Below are positions 44,793 through 53,768 of a DNA stretch of 64,000 nucleotides, piece after piece. The notes under the pieces were generated by a model that was given only the letters and a program-made list of their open reading frames with translations, was not told the origin of the DNA and searched no databases. The position numbers and the translations under genes were made by a program. Origin of the DNA: Agaribacillus sp965228415 (GTDB lineage Bacteria > Bacteroidota > Bacteroidia > Cytophagales > Cyclobacteriaceae); NCBI GenBank assembly GCA_965228415.1, contig OZ245814.1, positions 1,736,001-1,800,000 of the forward strand, in the 5' to 3' direction. How positions within the stretch are numbered: position 1 is the first letter of the stretch; every line of letters starts with the position of its first letter.

Positions 44793-45359
44793 TTAATAAT
44801 CATCCAAATACGGCTTAAGGCTGTCTCTGATTCTTCGGAGCGCCTTTCCCATTTGATTTTCTACTGTTTTGACTGATACATCAAGATGAGCAGCGATTTC
44901 GGAATAACTCATTTCTTCATACCTGCTCAATTTAAATACAAGCTGGCATTTTGGCGGCAATAATTGAATGGCCAGGCGAATTTTATCTTTCAGGTCACGG
45001 ACCTCCAGGAGTTCGGACATATCTAATTGTTGCGTTTCAATGTCCTCGGGAAAGTCATAGATAAAATCATGACGCTGAATTTTTTTTAATTTATTCAGGG
45101 ACAGGTTTCTGACCGCTTTGTACAGGTAAGGTTTAAAAACAATCTTTTCCGGCAATCTATATCTAATTTGCCATAATTTTAAAAAAACCTCCTGGACAAT
45201 ATCCTGACTGAGATCGTTACGATTGACGATCATAAAGGCAAACCGGTATAAATCCCGAAAATACTTGTTAAAAAGTATTTCAAGTCCCCTTCTATCGTCC
45301 TGCAATAGGAAGGCTCGCAAGTCCTGGTCACTATATAATGGTTTACTATCTGGAATCAA
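44793..45359 (-). CDS. ECF-type RNA polymerase sigma-70 factor
   Basis: 188 residues, starting at a TTG (45359); no ATG is available upstream in frame before a stop. Region 2 (AFMIVNRNDLSQDIVQEVFL, LWQIRYRLPE) and region 4 (CQLVFKLSRYEEMSYSEIAA, VSVKTVENQMGKALRRIRDSL) are complete. It belongs to the FecI-like Bacteroidota group of ECF factors paired with FecR proteins. The FecR gene follows on the same strand. The sigma factor probably drives the following bactofilin/barrel genes, but no matching promoter could be verified here. Confidence 0.94.
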   Translation of the reverse strand: MIPDSKPLYSDQDLRAFLLQDDRRGLEILFNKYFRDLYRFAFMIVNRNDLSQDIVQEVFLKLWQIRYRLPEKIVFKPYLYKAVRNLSLNKLKKIQRHDFIYDFPEDIETQQLDMSELLEVRDLKDKIRLAIQLLPPKCQLVFKLSRYEEMSYSEIAAHLDVSVKTVENQMGKALRRIRDSLKPYLDDY

Positions 45360-45603
45360 CTTATGGGATGCCCCTTGATTTCAGGCATCATGATACTTTA
45401 TTAGAAGGAAAATATAGGCATTTTATTGTGAATTTTGTCAATTATCTTTAGCGCTCCCTGTCATTAAATAGTAACAAGTGACTGGTAGTTGCTATTCCCG
45501 GCGCGGATGATGCGATTTATTGCTAACAACACGACCGCTCACGTAGCTATTAAATGTAGCATTTTAGGAAATGAGGTGGTCAAATGGCAAGATTTTCCAA
45601 TGT

Positions 45604-46146
45604 TCAATCAGCCAATCCCACTATCTGTATAGGAAACTTTATCAGGCACTCCCAACGTGGACTTTCACTGGGCACACCCTTCCAATAATTCTGTGCAAAC
45701 ATTAAACCCCGAAGTGGCGACCCTCCGAGCTTTAACCAATTCATGTCGGTTCTAAAATAGTGCTGGCATTCAACCTTATAAATAGGATCATCCGATTTCC
45801 CATATTCATTTTTAAATTCCAATGCCGCATCCAGCGATTCAAAACCGAAAAAGGAATTGAATCTCGAGTTTTTTTGAGGAAATTTGAGCATCCTAACCAT
45901 CTCAAACAACATTTCCATGGCGGTATCATCATCAATGGGTTCATCGGTTGGCTTATTCTTTTCTAACAGATACTTAATACCATGTCTGGAAAGTCCTTCA
46001 GGGTAATTAAGACTCAGATACTCATCAATCTCTTGATGTTGGACCAGCTCACCGTGACTTTTGTCGGCTTCTGCCGATCTTTTTAGGGACAAAATCGCTC
46101 CATCTTCAAAAGTTACATTTCTGGAAACCGTATAAAGTGTAGCCAT
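45604..46146 (-). CDS. Hypothetical protein, DUF2441-like
   Basis: 180 residues, cytoplasmic. It starts ATLYTVSRNVTFEDGAILSL and has NSRFNSFFGFESLDAALEFK, then AQNYWKGVPSESPRWECLI near the end. The order of these blocks recalls DUF2441, whose members have a PSRxxxxF segment and a YWxG segment; this is from memory. It stands alone upstream of the ECF gene on the same strand, 245 bases away. An ADP-ribosyltransferase-like or RES-like toxin role is possible for such folds but not shown. Confidence 0.6.
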   Translation of the reverse strand: MATLYTVSRNVTFEDGAILSLKRSAEADKSHGELVQHQEIDEYLSLNYPEGLSRHGIKYLLEKNKPTDEPIDDDTAMEMLFEMVRMLKFPQKNSRFNSFFGFESLDAALEFKNEYGKSDDPIYKVECQHYFRTDMNWLKLGGSPLRGLMFAQNYWKGVPSESPRWECLIKFPIQIVGLAD

Positions 46147-46497
46147 GAATGCATTGTTAAGATTTAAATATGATAAAGATGATAAAATATCTGATTAGCA
46201 AAATGGTGTATGGTATGAAACCATAACTTATGTAAGAATTTTAGTACAATTGGATACGTACAACCACGTTTTGCCTGCCGGCTTCAGGAAACATATCGGA
46301 AAGATCAGCATTCCATCTGATGACGCAAAATAAGTTGGGAGCGGGACAAAATAGTTTAAAGATTTTATCAGTAGAGTGAACCGTAAAAATATACCGGTCA
46401 TCGATAAATACAATTATTGTTTTTTTCAGCCCCTAAATTAATTAACGTATTCAATGACTATAACCCAAAGTACTATCTTTCTCAAACGTTATTCAAT
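46147..46497. other. Intergenic region between divergent DUF2441-like and LuxR genes
   Basis: About 350 AT-rich bases with no supportable gene. A 61-codon frame at 46228-46413 on the minus strand is not convincing. Promoters of both neighbours should be here. Confidence 0.4.
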
Positions 46498-47157
46498 ATG
46501 CAATCCAAGGAAAACATCCGAATAATGATTATTGGTGACAATCAGATTTTTAGAGAGGGAATCAGCAGGCTATTGAATCATGATACTCTTATCAAAGTTG
46601 AGGCCGTAGTAGCCAAAAGTCCCGAATCACTGACAAAAATAAAATATTATCAGCCGGACTTTATCGTGTTCAACCTCCTTTCTCCTGATATCAGTGCCCT
46701 GTTGCTGCTCACTCAAATATTGAATGACGAACCGCAAATCAACATCCTGGTGATTGGCTTCAGGTTAGACGCAACATTTATAAAAAAATTGCGAGCACTG
46801 AATATCAAAGGGTATATTGCCAACGACATATCGGCTAATCATATCACAAGAGTGATACATGCCATCAACCAGGGTAAATATTTTTTTGATAACCGGATTT
46901 CCAACTTAAATGGCGCCAAAAAGGTATACAATAATAAAATTACCGACCAGCCAACTGATGGGGCATTGCTTTCAAAGCGCGAAATGGAAGTGCTGAAATT
47001 GATCTTGGATGGATATAAGAGCCGGCAGGTAGCCTCAGAGTTGTCAATCAGCATCAGGACCGTACAAAATCACCGGGCCCATATTATGAAGAAACTGCGG
47101 GTAAAAAACATGTTGGAAATGATAAAAGTTGTATACAAGAGTAACCTCTTACAATAG
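46498..47157 (+). CDS. NarL/LuxR-family response regulator with degenerate receiver
   Basis: 219 residues from the ATG at 46498 (in-frame TTG upstream at 46417 ignored). The receiver-like domain (1-125) keeps the fold (IRIMIIGDNQIFREGISRLL, INILVIGFRLDATFIKKLRA), but the phospho-acceptor position reads FIVFNLLSPD, with Asn (residue 59) where Asp is expected. The second acidic residue (DD) is GD, and the conserved Lys is replaced (KGYIAND). The C-terminal LuxR helix-turn-helix (LSKREMEVLKLILDGYKSRQ, SIRTVQNHRAHIMKKLRV) is intact. Activity must be phosphorylation-independent. It precedes the porin/YfiR genes on the same strand. Confidence 0.92.
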   Translation: MQSKENIRIMIIGDNQIFREGISRLLNHDTLIKVEAVVAKSPESLTKIKYYQPDFIVFNLLSPDISALLLLTQILNDEPQINILVIGFRLDATFIKKLRALNIKGYIANDISANHITRVIHAINQGKYFFDNRISNLNGAKKVYNNKITDQPTDGALLSKREMEVLKLILDGYKSRQVASELSISIRTVQNHRAHIMKKLRVKNMLEMIKVVYKSNLLQ

Positions 47158-47546
47158 TATCTCTGTCTGCCTTGCTAACATTAAAAAGATCATCAAACCA
47201 ATTTTGAGAGGTTTGAAAACAAAATTTCCCTTTAAAATCCACTATTTTTTTGATAGTTAAAATGTAATATTTAATTGTCTGACCTTTCATAGAGGCAGTA
47301 TTTACCCAATTAATTGTCTAAAAGTGCCAAAACATTGCCTGTCTTTCAGAAATAAAGCAAAAAACGACAAAAGTTGAGTGACTACAGACTCACGGTGAGT
47401 TATTTGAATATTTCGGTTAATGGAAATCCTGTCCTATTTTGGCCTTGAATAGCTGCAATTAAATTACACATTTTATATACACACCGTTAATTCTGTTAAT
47501 GTCTTATTTTCTTTCCCCTCTTTTGTCAGAAACAATTACAATATTT
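47158..47546. other. Leader region upstream of the porin gene
   Basis: About 390 bases without a supportable gene. TTAATTGTCT occurs twice (near 47272 and 47309). The words TGAGT (47375), ACTCA (47388) and TGAGT (47396) can form two mutually exclusive short hairpins. These could be LuxR-type sites, but the evidence is weak. Confidence 0.35.
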
Positions 47547-48653
47547 ATGAGAAAACTAAAACTACTGATAAGTTCACTCATTCTGATCAGTTTGAACACT
47601 TTTGCCCAGGAGGCGGATGAATTTGATGCTATTGTAGAAAAAAGAACTGAAAACGGAAAGGGTTCTACCGGATCTTACGGATCCAAATTAGCCAAGCTAG
47701 CTAGTTTTGTAAATATAAATGGGTATATCACTACGGATTTTCTCGCGCCGCAAAATGGAGATAGTAAATTTGATCAACACTATTTTAACATTTCCACGAC
47801 GGTGCAATTGACAGATAAATTGTCCGCAGAAGGAATGCTTGAATACGAGCATGCCGGGGAAGATGTGGATGTTCGATATGTTTTTGCGGATTATAAATTT
47901 AGCGACGCTTTTATACTCAGAACTGGAAAATTCCTGGTACCTGCCGGAGAATTTAACGAATATCTATATCCCGAATATATTAGCAAGACCATCAACAGGG
48001 CGTGGGTAAACAGAGAAATTTCTCCTTCGGCATGGGGAGAAGTTGGTGTGCAGTTAAGAGGCAGTATTAAGAGGGACGGTAGTAAGCTCACGCCTTTTTA
48101 CTCCCTTTATGTAGTCAACGGCTTGCACGGTGACGAAGGGGCCGGCATTAGAGGATTGAGAGGCAACAATCGCGAAAAGGGAACCAACGGTAACAAGGCC
48201 GTGGGCGGTAATCTCGGCGTAGAAATAGGCGGCCTTACCATTTCCACTAATATGTACAACGGCAAATATGACGACACCAACAAGCTCGGATTGACTATAA
48301 TGGGATCATCGCTAAGTTATAATAGTGATAAACTTACCGTTTGGGGAGAATACCAGATGGCCAATCAGCAAATTTTTACCAGTACCGACCAAACTGAAAC
48401 TGAACCTTTGAATAAGAGCGCATTTTATCTGCTGGCCGCTTACAAGGTTTATAAAGGACTTGAACCTGTGGTCAGATATGATCAAATTATCCTGGATGGC
48501 GCTCCCGAAGGCGATAGGCAACGGATAACACTGGGGATTAATTATCATATCTCCAAAACCGCTGTAGCCAAGGTCAATTACGAGATGATAAGTGATGATG
48601 GTATAGATGAAGACGATAACGTATTTGGCCTGCAACTATCACTTGGGTTTTAA
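47547..48653 (+). CDS. Outer-membrane porin-like protein
   Basis: 368 residues from the ATG at 47547 (longer frame to 47499 is less likely). Signal peptide ends LNTFAQE. The mature protein begins with a short helical part (ADEFDAIVEKRTENGKGSTG), then ASFVNINGYITTDFLAP and a barrel of many strands, ending VFGLQLSLGF with the terminal Phe. The GYITTDF, RTGKFLVPAGEF and LYPEYI blocks are like phosphate-selective or DcaP-type porins. YfiR follows 43 bases downstream, and the LuxR-type regulator is upstream. Substrate unknown. Confidence 0.88.
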   Translation: MRKLKLLISSLILISLNTFAQEADEFDAIVEKRTENGKGSTGSYGSKLAKLASFVNINGYITTDFLAPQNGDSKFDQHYFNISTTVQLTDKLSAEGMLEYEHAGEDVDVRYVFADYKFSDAFILRTGKFLVPAGEFNEYLYPEYISKTINRAWVNREISPSAWGEVGVQLRGSIKRDGSKLTPFYSLYVVNGLHGDEGAGIRGLRGNNREKGTNGNKAVGGNLGVEIGGLTISTNMYNGKYDDTNKLGLTIMGSSLSYNSDKLTVWGEYQMANQQIFTSTDQTETEPLNKSAFYLLAAYKVYKGLEPVVRYDQIILDGAPEGDRQRITLGINYHISKTAVAKVNYEMISDDGIDEDDNVFGLQLSLGF

Positions 48654-48696
48654 TTCGAAAATTACGGTTTAAATTTTGAATTAAAACAAAGAAATT

Positions 48697-49209
48697 ATGA
48701 CATATAAATCGTTAATAAAGGGCTTTATGATCACGGCAATGATTTTGGCATTGGGAAATACTAAAATCCAGGGCCAGGATGTCGGCAAGTACCAGGCGCT
48801 GTATATCTACAACTTCACCAAATATATCCAATGGCCCGGAGCCAGTCAGCAACTGGTAATCGGAGTACTCGGGTCGGGAACTATCAACAGAGAGTTGCAA
48901 AAAATGGCTGCAAACAAAGGTACAGACAAATTGAAATTGATAAAACTTACTTCTTACGATAATTTAAACGATTGCAACATCATCTTTCTTGCCAAAGACC
49001 AGGACAGAAACCTGGAGTTGGTATTGGAAAAAACCAAAGGAAAAAGTGTCCTCGTTATTTCCGAAAGTGAGGGGTTGGCTCAAAAGGGAGCGGGAATAAG
49101 TTTTTTCATGGAAGATAATAAATTGAGATTTACAATCAATAAAGGAGCCATCGAAGAAAGGCAACTGAAGGTAAGTCGCAATCTGCTGGTACTGGCAAAG
49201 GTAATCTGA
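48697..49209 (+). CDS. YfiR-family periplasmic protein (DUF4154)
   Basis: 170 residues with a signal peptide ending near KIQGQD. The body has the family pattern: YQALYIYNFTKYIQWPG, a LVIGVLGSG strand, NIIFLAKDQDRNLELVL, and GISFFMEDNKLRFTINK plus RQLKVSRNLLVLAKVI at the end. In Pseudomonas YfiR represses the diguanylate cyclase YfiN. No cyclase is near this gene, and its close neighbour is a porin, so in this group the protein probably has a different partner. It is co-transcribed with the porin gene. Confidence 0.92.
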   Translation: MTYKSLIKGFMITAMILALGNTKIQGQDVGKYQALYIYNFTKYIQWPGASQQLVIGVLGSGTINRELQKMAANKGTDKLKLIKLTSYDNLNDCNIIFLAKDQDRNLELVLEKTKGKSVLVISESEGLAQKGAGISFFMEDNKLRFTINKGAIEERQLKVSRNLLVLAKVI

Positions 49210-49225
49210 TACCTTTCAACCGACA

Positions 49226-49264
49226 TAATGCTGTTATTTCAGCTAGCATGAGGTAACAGCATTA
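49226..49264. terminator. Hairpin between convergent YfiR and MFS genes
   Basis: TAATGCTGTTA (49226-49236) is the exact complement of TAACAGCATTA (49254-49264). The 11-bp stem sits between two converging stop codons, consistent with a two-way terminator, though T-runs are weak on both sides. Confidence 0.6.
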
Positions 49265-49278
49265 CTTTCATTCGGCAT

Positions 49279-50589
49279 TTATTCAATCTTCAGGATTTTC
49301 TGGATTTTTTCCAGCGATAACCCTTTGGTTTCAGGCATTAATTTCCACACAAAAAGAAGTTGCAATAACATCATAAATCCAAAAAATCCGAATATCGGCC
49401 CCTGGTTATCAATAAATAAATTGGCAAAATAAGGAAAAACATTGGCAATAATCGCCGCAAACAGCCAATGGGTAAAGCTCCCGAATGACTGTCCGTAGGC
49501 GCGTACGGTGTTTGGAAATATTTCCGCAATAAACACCCAGATAACCGCTCCCTGCGACATAGCGAAAAAGCCAATATAAATAAAGAAGAACAGATAAATC
49601 GCCTCAAAGTCTTTGGATATATAAACGGCAATTAAGGCGAGGGACAACATCAAGCCAACCGACCCGACATACATGAGCCTTTTTCTGCCAACTTTATCAA
49701 TCACCGACATTCCCAACAGGGTAAATACCAGGTTAACCAATCCGATGCCCGCCGTAGAAAGCAGGGATGAGTCAGTAGCCAATCCCGCGGCATTGAATAT
49801 CCTGGGAGCAAAATATATAATGGCATTGATTCCCGACAGCTGATTGAAAAAAGCAAATAAAAACACCAGGATTACCGGTTTGTTGAATTTCCTCGAAAAA
49901 AGTTTTTCTTTTACATCAATGATTGACGCCTTGATAGCATCGATCGACTCGTTTACACTTTCCGGGTCCATTTTCGCCAAAATGGCTTTTGCTGCCTGTT
50001 CATTCCCTTTGTGCAATAGCAGCCATCGAGGGCTTTCCGGAATAAAATATACCAAAACGCTGTAGAGGAAGGCCGGAAATGCTTCAATGCCCAACATCCA
50101 CCGCCAGTCATTTTCAGAGGTGCCCTCTACCAGATAATTGGAAACAAAGGCAACCATAATACCCAGCACAATATTAAATTGAAACAGCGCTACCAGTCTA
50201 CCTCTGAATTTTGCGGGAGAGATTTCTGAAATGTACATAGGGGCTGTAACAGAAGACACCCCCACGCCCAGTCCTCCTAAAAATCTAAATATCATAAAGG
50301 AATAGATCTCCGGAGCCAACGCCGAGCCCAGCGCCGAAAGCAGGTATAAAAACCCCACCATGATCAGCGTTTTTTTTCTGCCGATTACTTCAGAAGGGTA
50401 GCCGGCTACCAGAGAACCTATCACGGTGCCATACAAGGCGATAGCAACAGCTAGTCCATGTGTCAAATCGCTCAGCGCCCATAATTTCTGAATATCCTGT
50501 TCGGCCCCGGAAATAACGGCCGTATCAAAACCAAATAAAAAACCGCCTAACGCGGCTACCAGGGCATTAAAGAATACAAATTTTTTCAA
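49279..50589 (-). CDS. Sugar-porter-family MFS transporter
   Basis: 436-residue inner-membrane symporter with 12 helices. The sugar-porter signatures are all present: FGFDTAVISGAEQ in helix 1, EVIGRKKTL after helix 2, PESPRWLLLHKG before the central loop, DKVGRKRLMYVG in the second half and PETKGLSLEKI near the C-terminus. Length is that of XylE/GlcP-type transporters. It likely moves a monosaccharide with protons. The gene stands alone, facing the YfiR gene. The specific sugar cannot be read here. Confidence 0.95.
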   Translation of the reverse strand: MKKFVFFNALVAALGGFLFGFDTAVISGAEQDIQKLWALSDLTHGLAVAIALYGTVIGSLVAGYPSEVIGRKKTLIMVGFLYLLSALGSALAPEIYSFMIFRFLGGLGVGVSSVTAPMYISEISPAKFRGRLVALFQFNIVLGIMVAFVSNYLVEGTSENDWRWMLGIEAFPAFLYSVLVYFIPESPRWLLLHKGNEQAAKAILAKMDPESVNESIDAIKASIIDVKEKLFSRKFNKPVILVFLFAFFNQLSGINAIIYFAPRIFNAAGLATDSSLLSTAGIGLVNLVFTLLGMSVIDKVGRKRLMYVGSVGLMLSLALIAVYISKDFEAIYLFFFIYIGFFAMSQGAVIWVFIAEIFPNTVRAYGQSFGSFTHWLFAAIIANVFPYFANLFIDNQGPIFGFFGFMMLLQLLFVWKLMPETKGLSLEKIQKILKIE

Positions 50590-50839
50590 AATACATGGGT
50601 TAAAGTTAGTTTCGGCCGAAAAGTTTTACTGAACAATGTGAAAATTCAGAAAAATCAATTAAGTAAAGTTTTGATTAAATCAAAAACATTTATTCATATT
50701 TTAGGCTGTCTGTCGGGTGGATTTACGGGCTTTTCACCCATTAAAAACCAGCTATAATCGCCGCATTTTTAGCCAATAAAAATGGTATGAAAAAGGATTA
50801 TCCGGCGTGTGACTGACGGTCGAAGACACCACAGACTTT

Positions 50840-51352
50840 CTATAAATCTTCCGAACTTCCGGCGCCAGAGCTAATGGTATTAGCTTTTGGAAAAAAGTGT
50901 TGTATCGTCAGCAAGGCCAGACCCAACATGATTGATACATCGGCAAGATTAAAAATGCCCGTACTGACAATTCCCAGATCTATGTGCAGAAAATCTGTTA
51001 CCGAGTTGTACCGTATCCGGTCGATAACGTTGCCTACACCACCGCCAATCATAAAACATAAACCAAAAATGGCATAAAAACCAAGATTGAGTTTTGACAA
51101 CAACACAAATAAGGCTATGATAAGTACCGCCGCAGGCAGGATGGAGAATATGACCTTCTTAATCAACGGAGGAAAATTCGAGCCAAGCCCAAGGAAAGCG
51201 CCGGTATTTTCAACTTTCGTGAGCGTGAAGTAGTCCTTGACCAAGGATATTTTCTGATAGTAATGCAGCCGGTCTCTTACCAGGTTTTTAGAAATTTGAT
51301 CACAGCCCACATTGATCATAATGACAAAGGTGATCAGTATGATTCTTAACAT
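50840..51352 (-). CDS. lspA: Lipoprotein signal peptidase (prolipoprotein signal peptidase II)
   Basis: Inner-membrane aspartyl protease that removes signal peptides from prolipoproteins. I chose the ATG at 51352, giving 170 residues; an ATG at 51379 would add nine. Four helices are visible. The catalytic Asp motifs are GVGNVIDRIRYNSVTDFL and FNLADVSIMLG, and the early CDQISKNLVRD and ENTGAFLGLG blocks are standard. All active-site residues are intact. Such an enzyme is needed for the many lipoproteins in this window. Confidence 0.95.
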   Translation of the reverse strand: MLRIILITFVIMINVGCDQISKNLVRDRLHYYQKISLVKDYFTLTKVENTGAFLGLGSNFPPLIKKVIFSILPAAVLIIALFVLLSKLNLGFYAIFGLCFMIGGGVGNVIDRIRYNSVTDFLHIDLGIVSTGIFNLADVSIMLGLALLTIQHFFPKANTISSGAGSSEDL

Positions 51353-51511
51353 ATTTCTTTGTACTAAATAATGCCCCATTATTTTGTAAAGCCTTCTAAT
51401 TACGCTTTATAAACTCAATTCGAACCTAAAAATTAGGCATTAATTATGACAGATTTAAACTATTTGTCAATTTTTACAACATTTAAATAAAACTAAGCTG
51501 GTTTTAATGGG

Positions 51512-52000
51512 TCAAAGTGATTTTAACATGGTATAGGCCGTACCTTTTTCTGCTACTACCGTGAAACCCAACCTGTTATAAAGTCTTTGTGCCGGGTTTC
51601 TTTTATCGACACTTAATGACATAGATTTAAAACCCGCAGCCCCGCCATTGGCACATAACCTGGAAAGCAGCCTTTTTCCCAATCCCTGATTGCGCCACCC
51701 ATCTTTGACGGCAATGGTTAACTCGGGTGTATCTTCATCTACAAATCCATATCCGGGATCGTTTTTGGGATATATTCTACTCCAACAGGCTGCAATCGGT
51801 ATTTCCCCGGTAATGGCCAAAACACCCATATCTCCGCTCCGGCCCCAATGAAGATAATACTTACTTAATTCCGGTTTCCGGACTATGTTTGCGGGCGGTA
51901 CAGGCGCTCCCTCCGGGATAAATAATGCGACATACAGCATCTCCTCCAGTATGTGCTGGTCTTTTTGATCCACTTCCCTGAATGCTATTGTATCTGTCAT
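51512..52000 (-). CDS. GNAT-family N-acetyltransferase
   Basis: 162 residues from the ATG at 52000; an in-frame ATG at 52027 is less likely. The acetyl-CoA-binding motif A is visible in ELTIAVKDGWRNQGLGKRLL, with the QGLG loop, and motif B in MSLSVDKRNPAQRLYNRLGF. The N-terminus IAFREVDQKDQHILEEML is the usual first strand and helix. The substrate is unknown; family members acetylate amines of small molecules, peptides or proteins. It is near the DJ-1/PfpI gene on the same strand, with about 100 bases between them. Confidence 0.92.
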   Translation of the reverse strand: MTDTIAFREVDQKDQHILEEMLYVALFIPEGAPVPPANIVRKPELSKYYLHWGRSGDMGVLAITGEIPIAACWSRIYPKNDPGYGFVDEDTPELTIAVKDGWRNQGLGKRLLSRLCANGGAAGFKSMSLSVDKRNPAQRLYNRLGFTVVAEKGTAYTMLKSL

Positions 52001-52105
52001 TAATAAGCGTAATGCAGTGGAAATCATTTATTGACAAAACCAATGTGTTTGGCTTCAACAGTACTTTATACACAATTTTCCATCGGGAATCAGTGCAAAA
52101 GAAAA

Positions 52106-52708
52106 TTAGATTCCACCTAAGTTATCTGCCTCTACATCATACTCCATGCGGCGAGCTGTTATATCAACAATTTCAGGGCCGTAGTAACGCCCCACGATAT
52201 GAAAAGAAAGGTTGATGCCTGCCGAAATTCCACCAGCCGTTAGGATATTTCCCTGATCGACAAATTTCACGCCTTCAATCACCTCAATATCTTCAAATTC
52301 ATCCCGCAGTCGCGATAAGTCCATCCAGTGGGTGGTTGCTTTTTTACCTTTTAGCAGTCCGGCTTTTGCCAGTAACAGGGCGCCGGTACAAACAGAGGCC
52401 AGTATTTCAACTTTTTCAGCCTGGCTATTAATCCAGGAAATAACGCGGTGATTATGAATTTCAATCTGCTCAGCACCATAGCCGCCGGGAATAATCAGAA
52501 TGTCGCATTCGGGGGCATCTTTAAAATCATGGCCCGGCTTAACCAATAATCCGTTTCTGGCTGTTTTCAATGCCGTATCCTCACCAATTGTGACAACGTC
52601 AAATAATTTTTCCCCGTCATTTTCAGCTTTGGAAAACACCTCGAAGGGTCCGGCAAAATCAAGGACCTCTACCTCATTAAAAATGAATATACCAACCGTT
52701 TTTTTCAT
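52106..52708 (-). CDS. DJ-1/PfpI-superfamily protein (isonitrile hydratase-like)
   Basis: 200 residues of the glutamine-amidotransferase-like fold. The nucleophile Cys is in ASVCTGALLLAKAGLLKG, preceded by CDILIIPGGYGAEQIEI; the His-containing TTHWMDL and AGGISAGINLSFHIV complete the site. The conserved acidic residue in the first helix (NEVEVLDFAGPFEVFSK) is present. This pattern fits the InhA/ThiJ group, which includes isonitrile hydratases and transcription regulators lacking a DNA-binding part. The function here is most likely a small-molecule hydratase or deglycase; not proven. Confidence 0.9.
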   Translation of the reverse strand: MKKTVGIFIFNEVEVLDFAGPFEVFSKAENDGEKLFDVVTIGEDTALKTARNGLLVKPGHDFKDAPECDILIIPGGYGAEQIEIHNHRVISWINSQAEKVEILASVCTGALLLAKAGLLKGKKATTHWMDLSRLRDEFEDIEVIEGVKFVDQGNILTAGGISAGINLSFHIVGRYYGPEIVDITARRMEYDVEADNLGGI

Positions 52709-53175
52709 ATTGGATAAATTAAATAAAAAACTTCACAAGCCCCATGTCTGAAGCAAATATTTGATAATGCCCCGTTTCATTGCAATTTTAATATGAGATC
52801 GTATTCATCTCTTAAAACTAATGGCGCTTTTGCTTTTAAGCAGGAGGTAGATAAGGGCCTTTATCGCTTCGTATATTATTAGCAGCATTGTACAATTTTT
52901 AGATCAATGTCAAATTTTAAAGTGCTTGTCATGAATTACACCGGCAATTAAACCCACATTGGTGACAACGTGCTGTCAGTAGTAATCAGAAGCCAAAAAA
53001 AAATTCAAAAAAAATACAAAAACCTGCTACAAATGCTCCAAAAAGGACATTAACGAGAGGTCATATAAAAGAGGCAAAGGTGTGTCAATGGTGAGAAAGC
53101 GTTGCTAACATGGCCTTCATCACAACAGACATGCCTTTGCCATCATTTTTTCCATGCGTTAAAATGGACTGTCTT
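52709..53175. other. Gap with hairpin, between PfpI and YHS genes
   Basis: About 470 AT-rich bases, with long A-tracts near 52996-53025. GGCAAAGG(N2)TGTC at 53073-53086 pairs with its complement at 53128-53141 (8 bp plus 4 bp with two mismatches), around a 41-base loop. It may be a terminator for the YHS gene (minus strand, then TCTTTTAT) or part of a small RNA. No gene is supported. Confidence 0.45.
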
Positions 53176-53637
53176 TTATTTCAGGCTTTGCCAATTGGCT
53201 TCTGCCTTTGACAGCAATTGCGTTTCACTGGCATTCCAGGGAACAATGGTATTAAATGGCTGGCCTTCATAATAATCATTAAAGAAGAGGTAAAGCTTAC
53301 CATCTCTTAGCTTAAAAGTCCTGGGATCGGAAGGTACCCTGGTATTTTTCATCGCTACCGCAAAAGCGCAGTAGCCGTCAAACTGAGGAAGGTACTTTTG
53401 CGGATCCGCTTTGAAGGCATCTTTGTTTGCAGCGCTGGCAAAATAGAATTTTTTACCTTCACTTGTATAAGAAAATACCTCCTCTCCTCTAACAGCCTCA
53501 TGCCGGTTGAAATAAGCCACCAGATCGTAACCATTGATCGCTACGTTGTTTTCATTACTGTAAATCCCGGATTGGGCTAACCCACGCTGTCCGATTGCTA
53601 CCATACATAACATAATAATAAAGCTTAAATTTTTCAT
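53176..53637 (-). CDS. Exported YHS-domain protein
   Basis: 153 residues with a signal peptide ending GLAQSG. The YHS domain occupies most of the mature chain: GYDLVAYFNRHEAVRGEEVF, KKFYFASAANKDAFKADPQK, LPQFDGYCAFAVAM. YHS domains bind metals or accompany copper and heavy-metal proteins; one Cys (GYCAFA) is present. It is not fused to a P-type ATPase. The gene stands alone. Function as a periplasmic metal-handling protein is inferred. Confidence 0.9.
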   Translation of the reverse strand: MKNLSFIIMLCMVAIGQRGLAQSGIYSNENNVAINGYDLVAYFNRHEAVRGEEVFSYTSEGKKFYFASAANKDAFKADPQKYLPQFDGYCAFAVAMKNTRVPSDPRTFKLRDGKLYLFFNDYYEGQPFNTIVPWNASETQLLSKAEANWQSLK

Positions 53638-53768
53638 AATAGTATTTTTAAAAAATTAATTATATACAAATTAATCAGTCATAAAATAAACTTTATATAC
53701 ATAAATAACATTAAAATTTGCAGTTAGTACTTATTTCCAATTTAAATATTAATCATTAAATTACGGTC

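Noticed and set aside
46228..46413. 61-codon frame on the minus strand in the gap before the LuxR gene
   Set aside because: No family pattern and no context; composition looks like chance.
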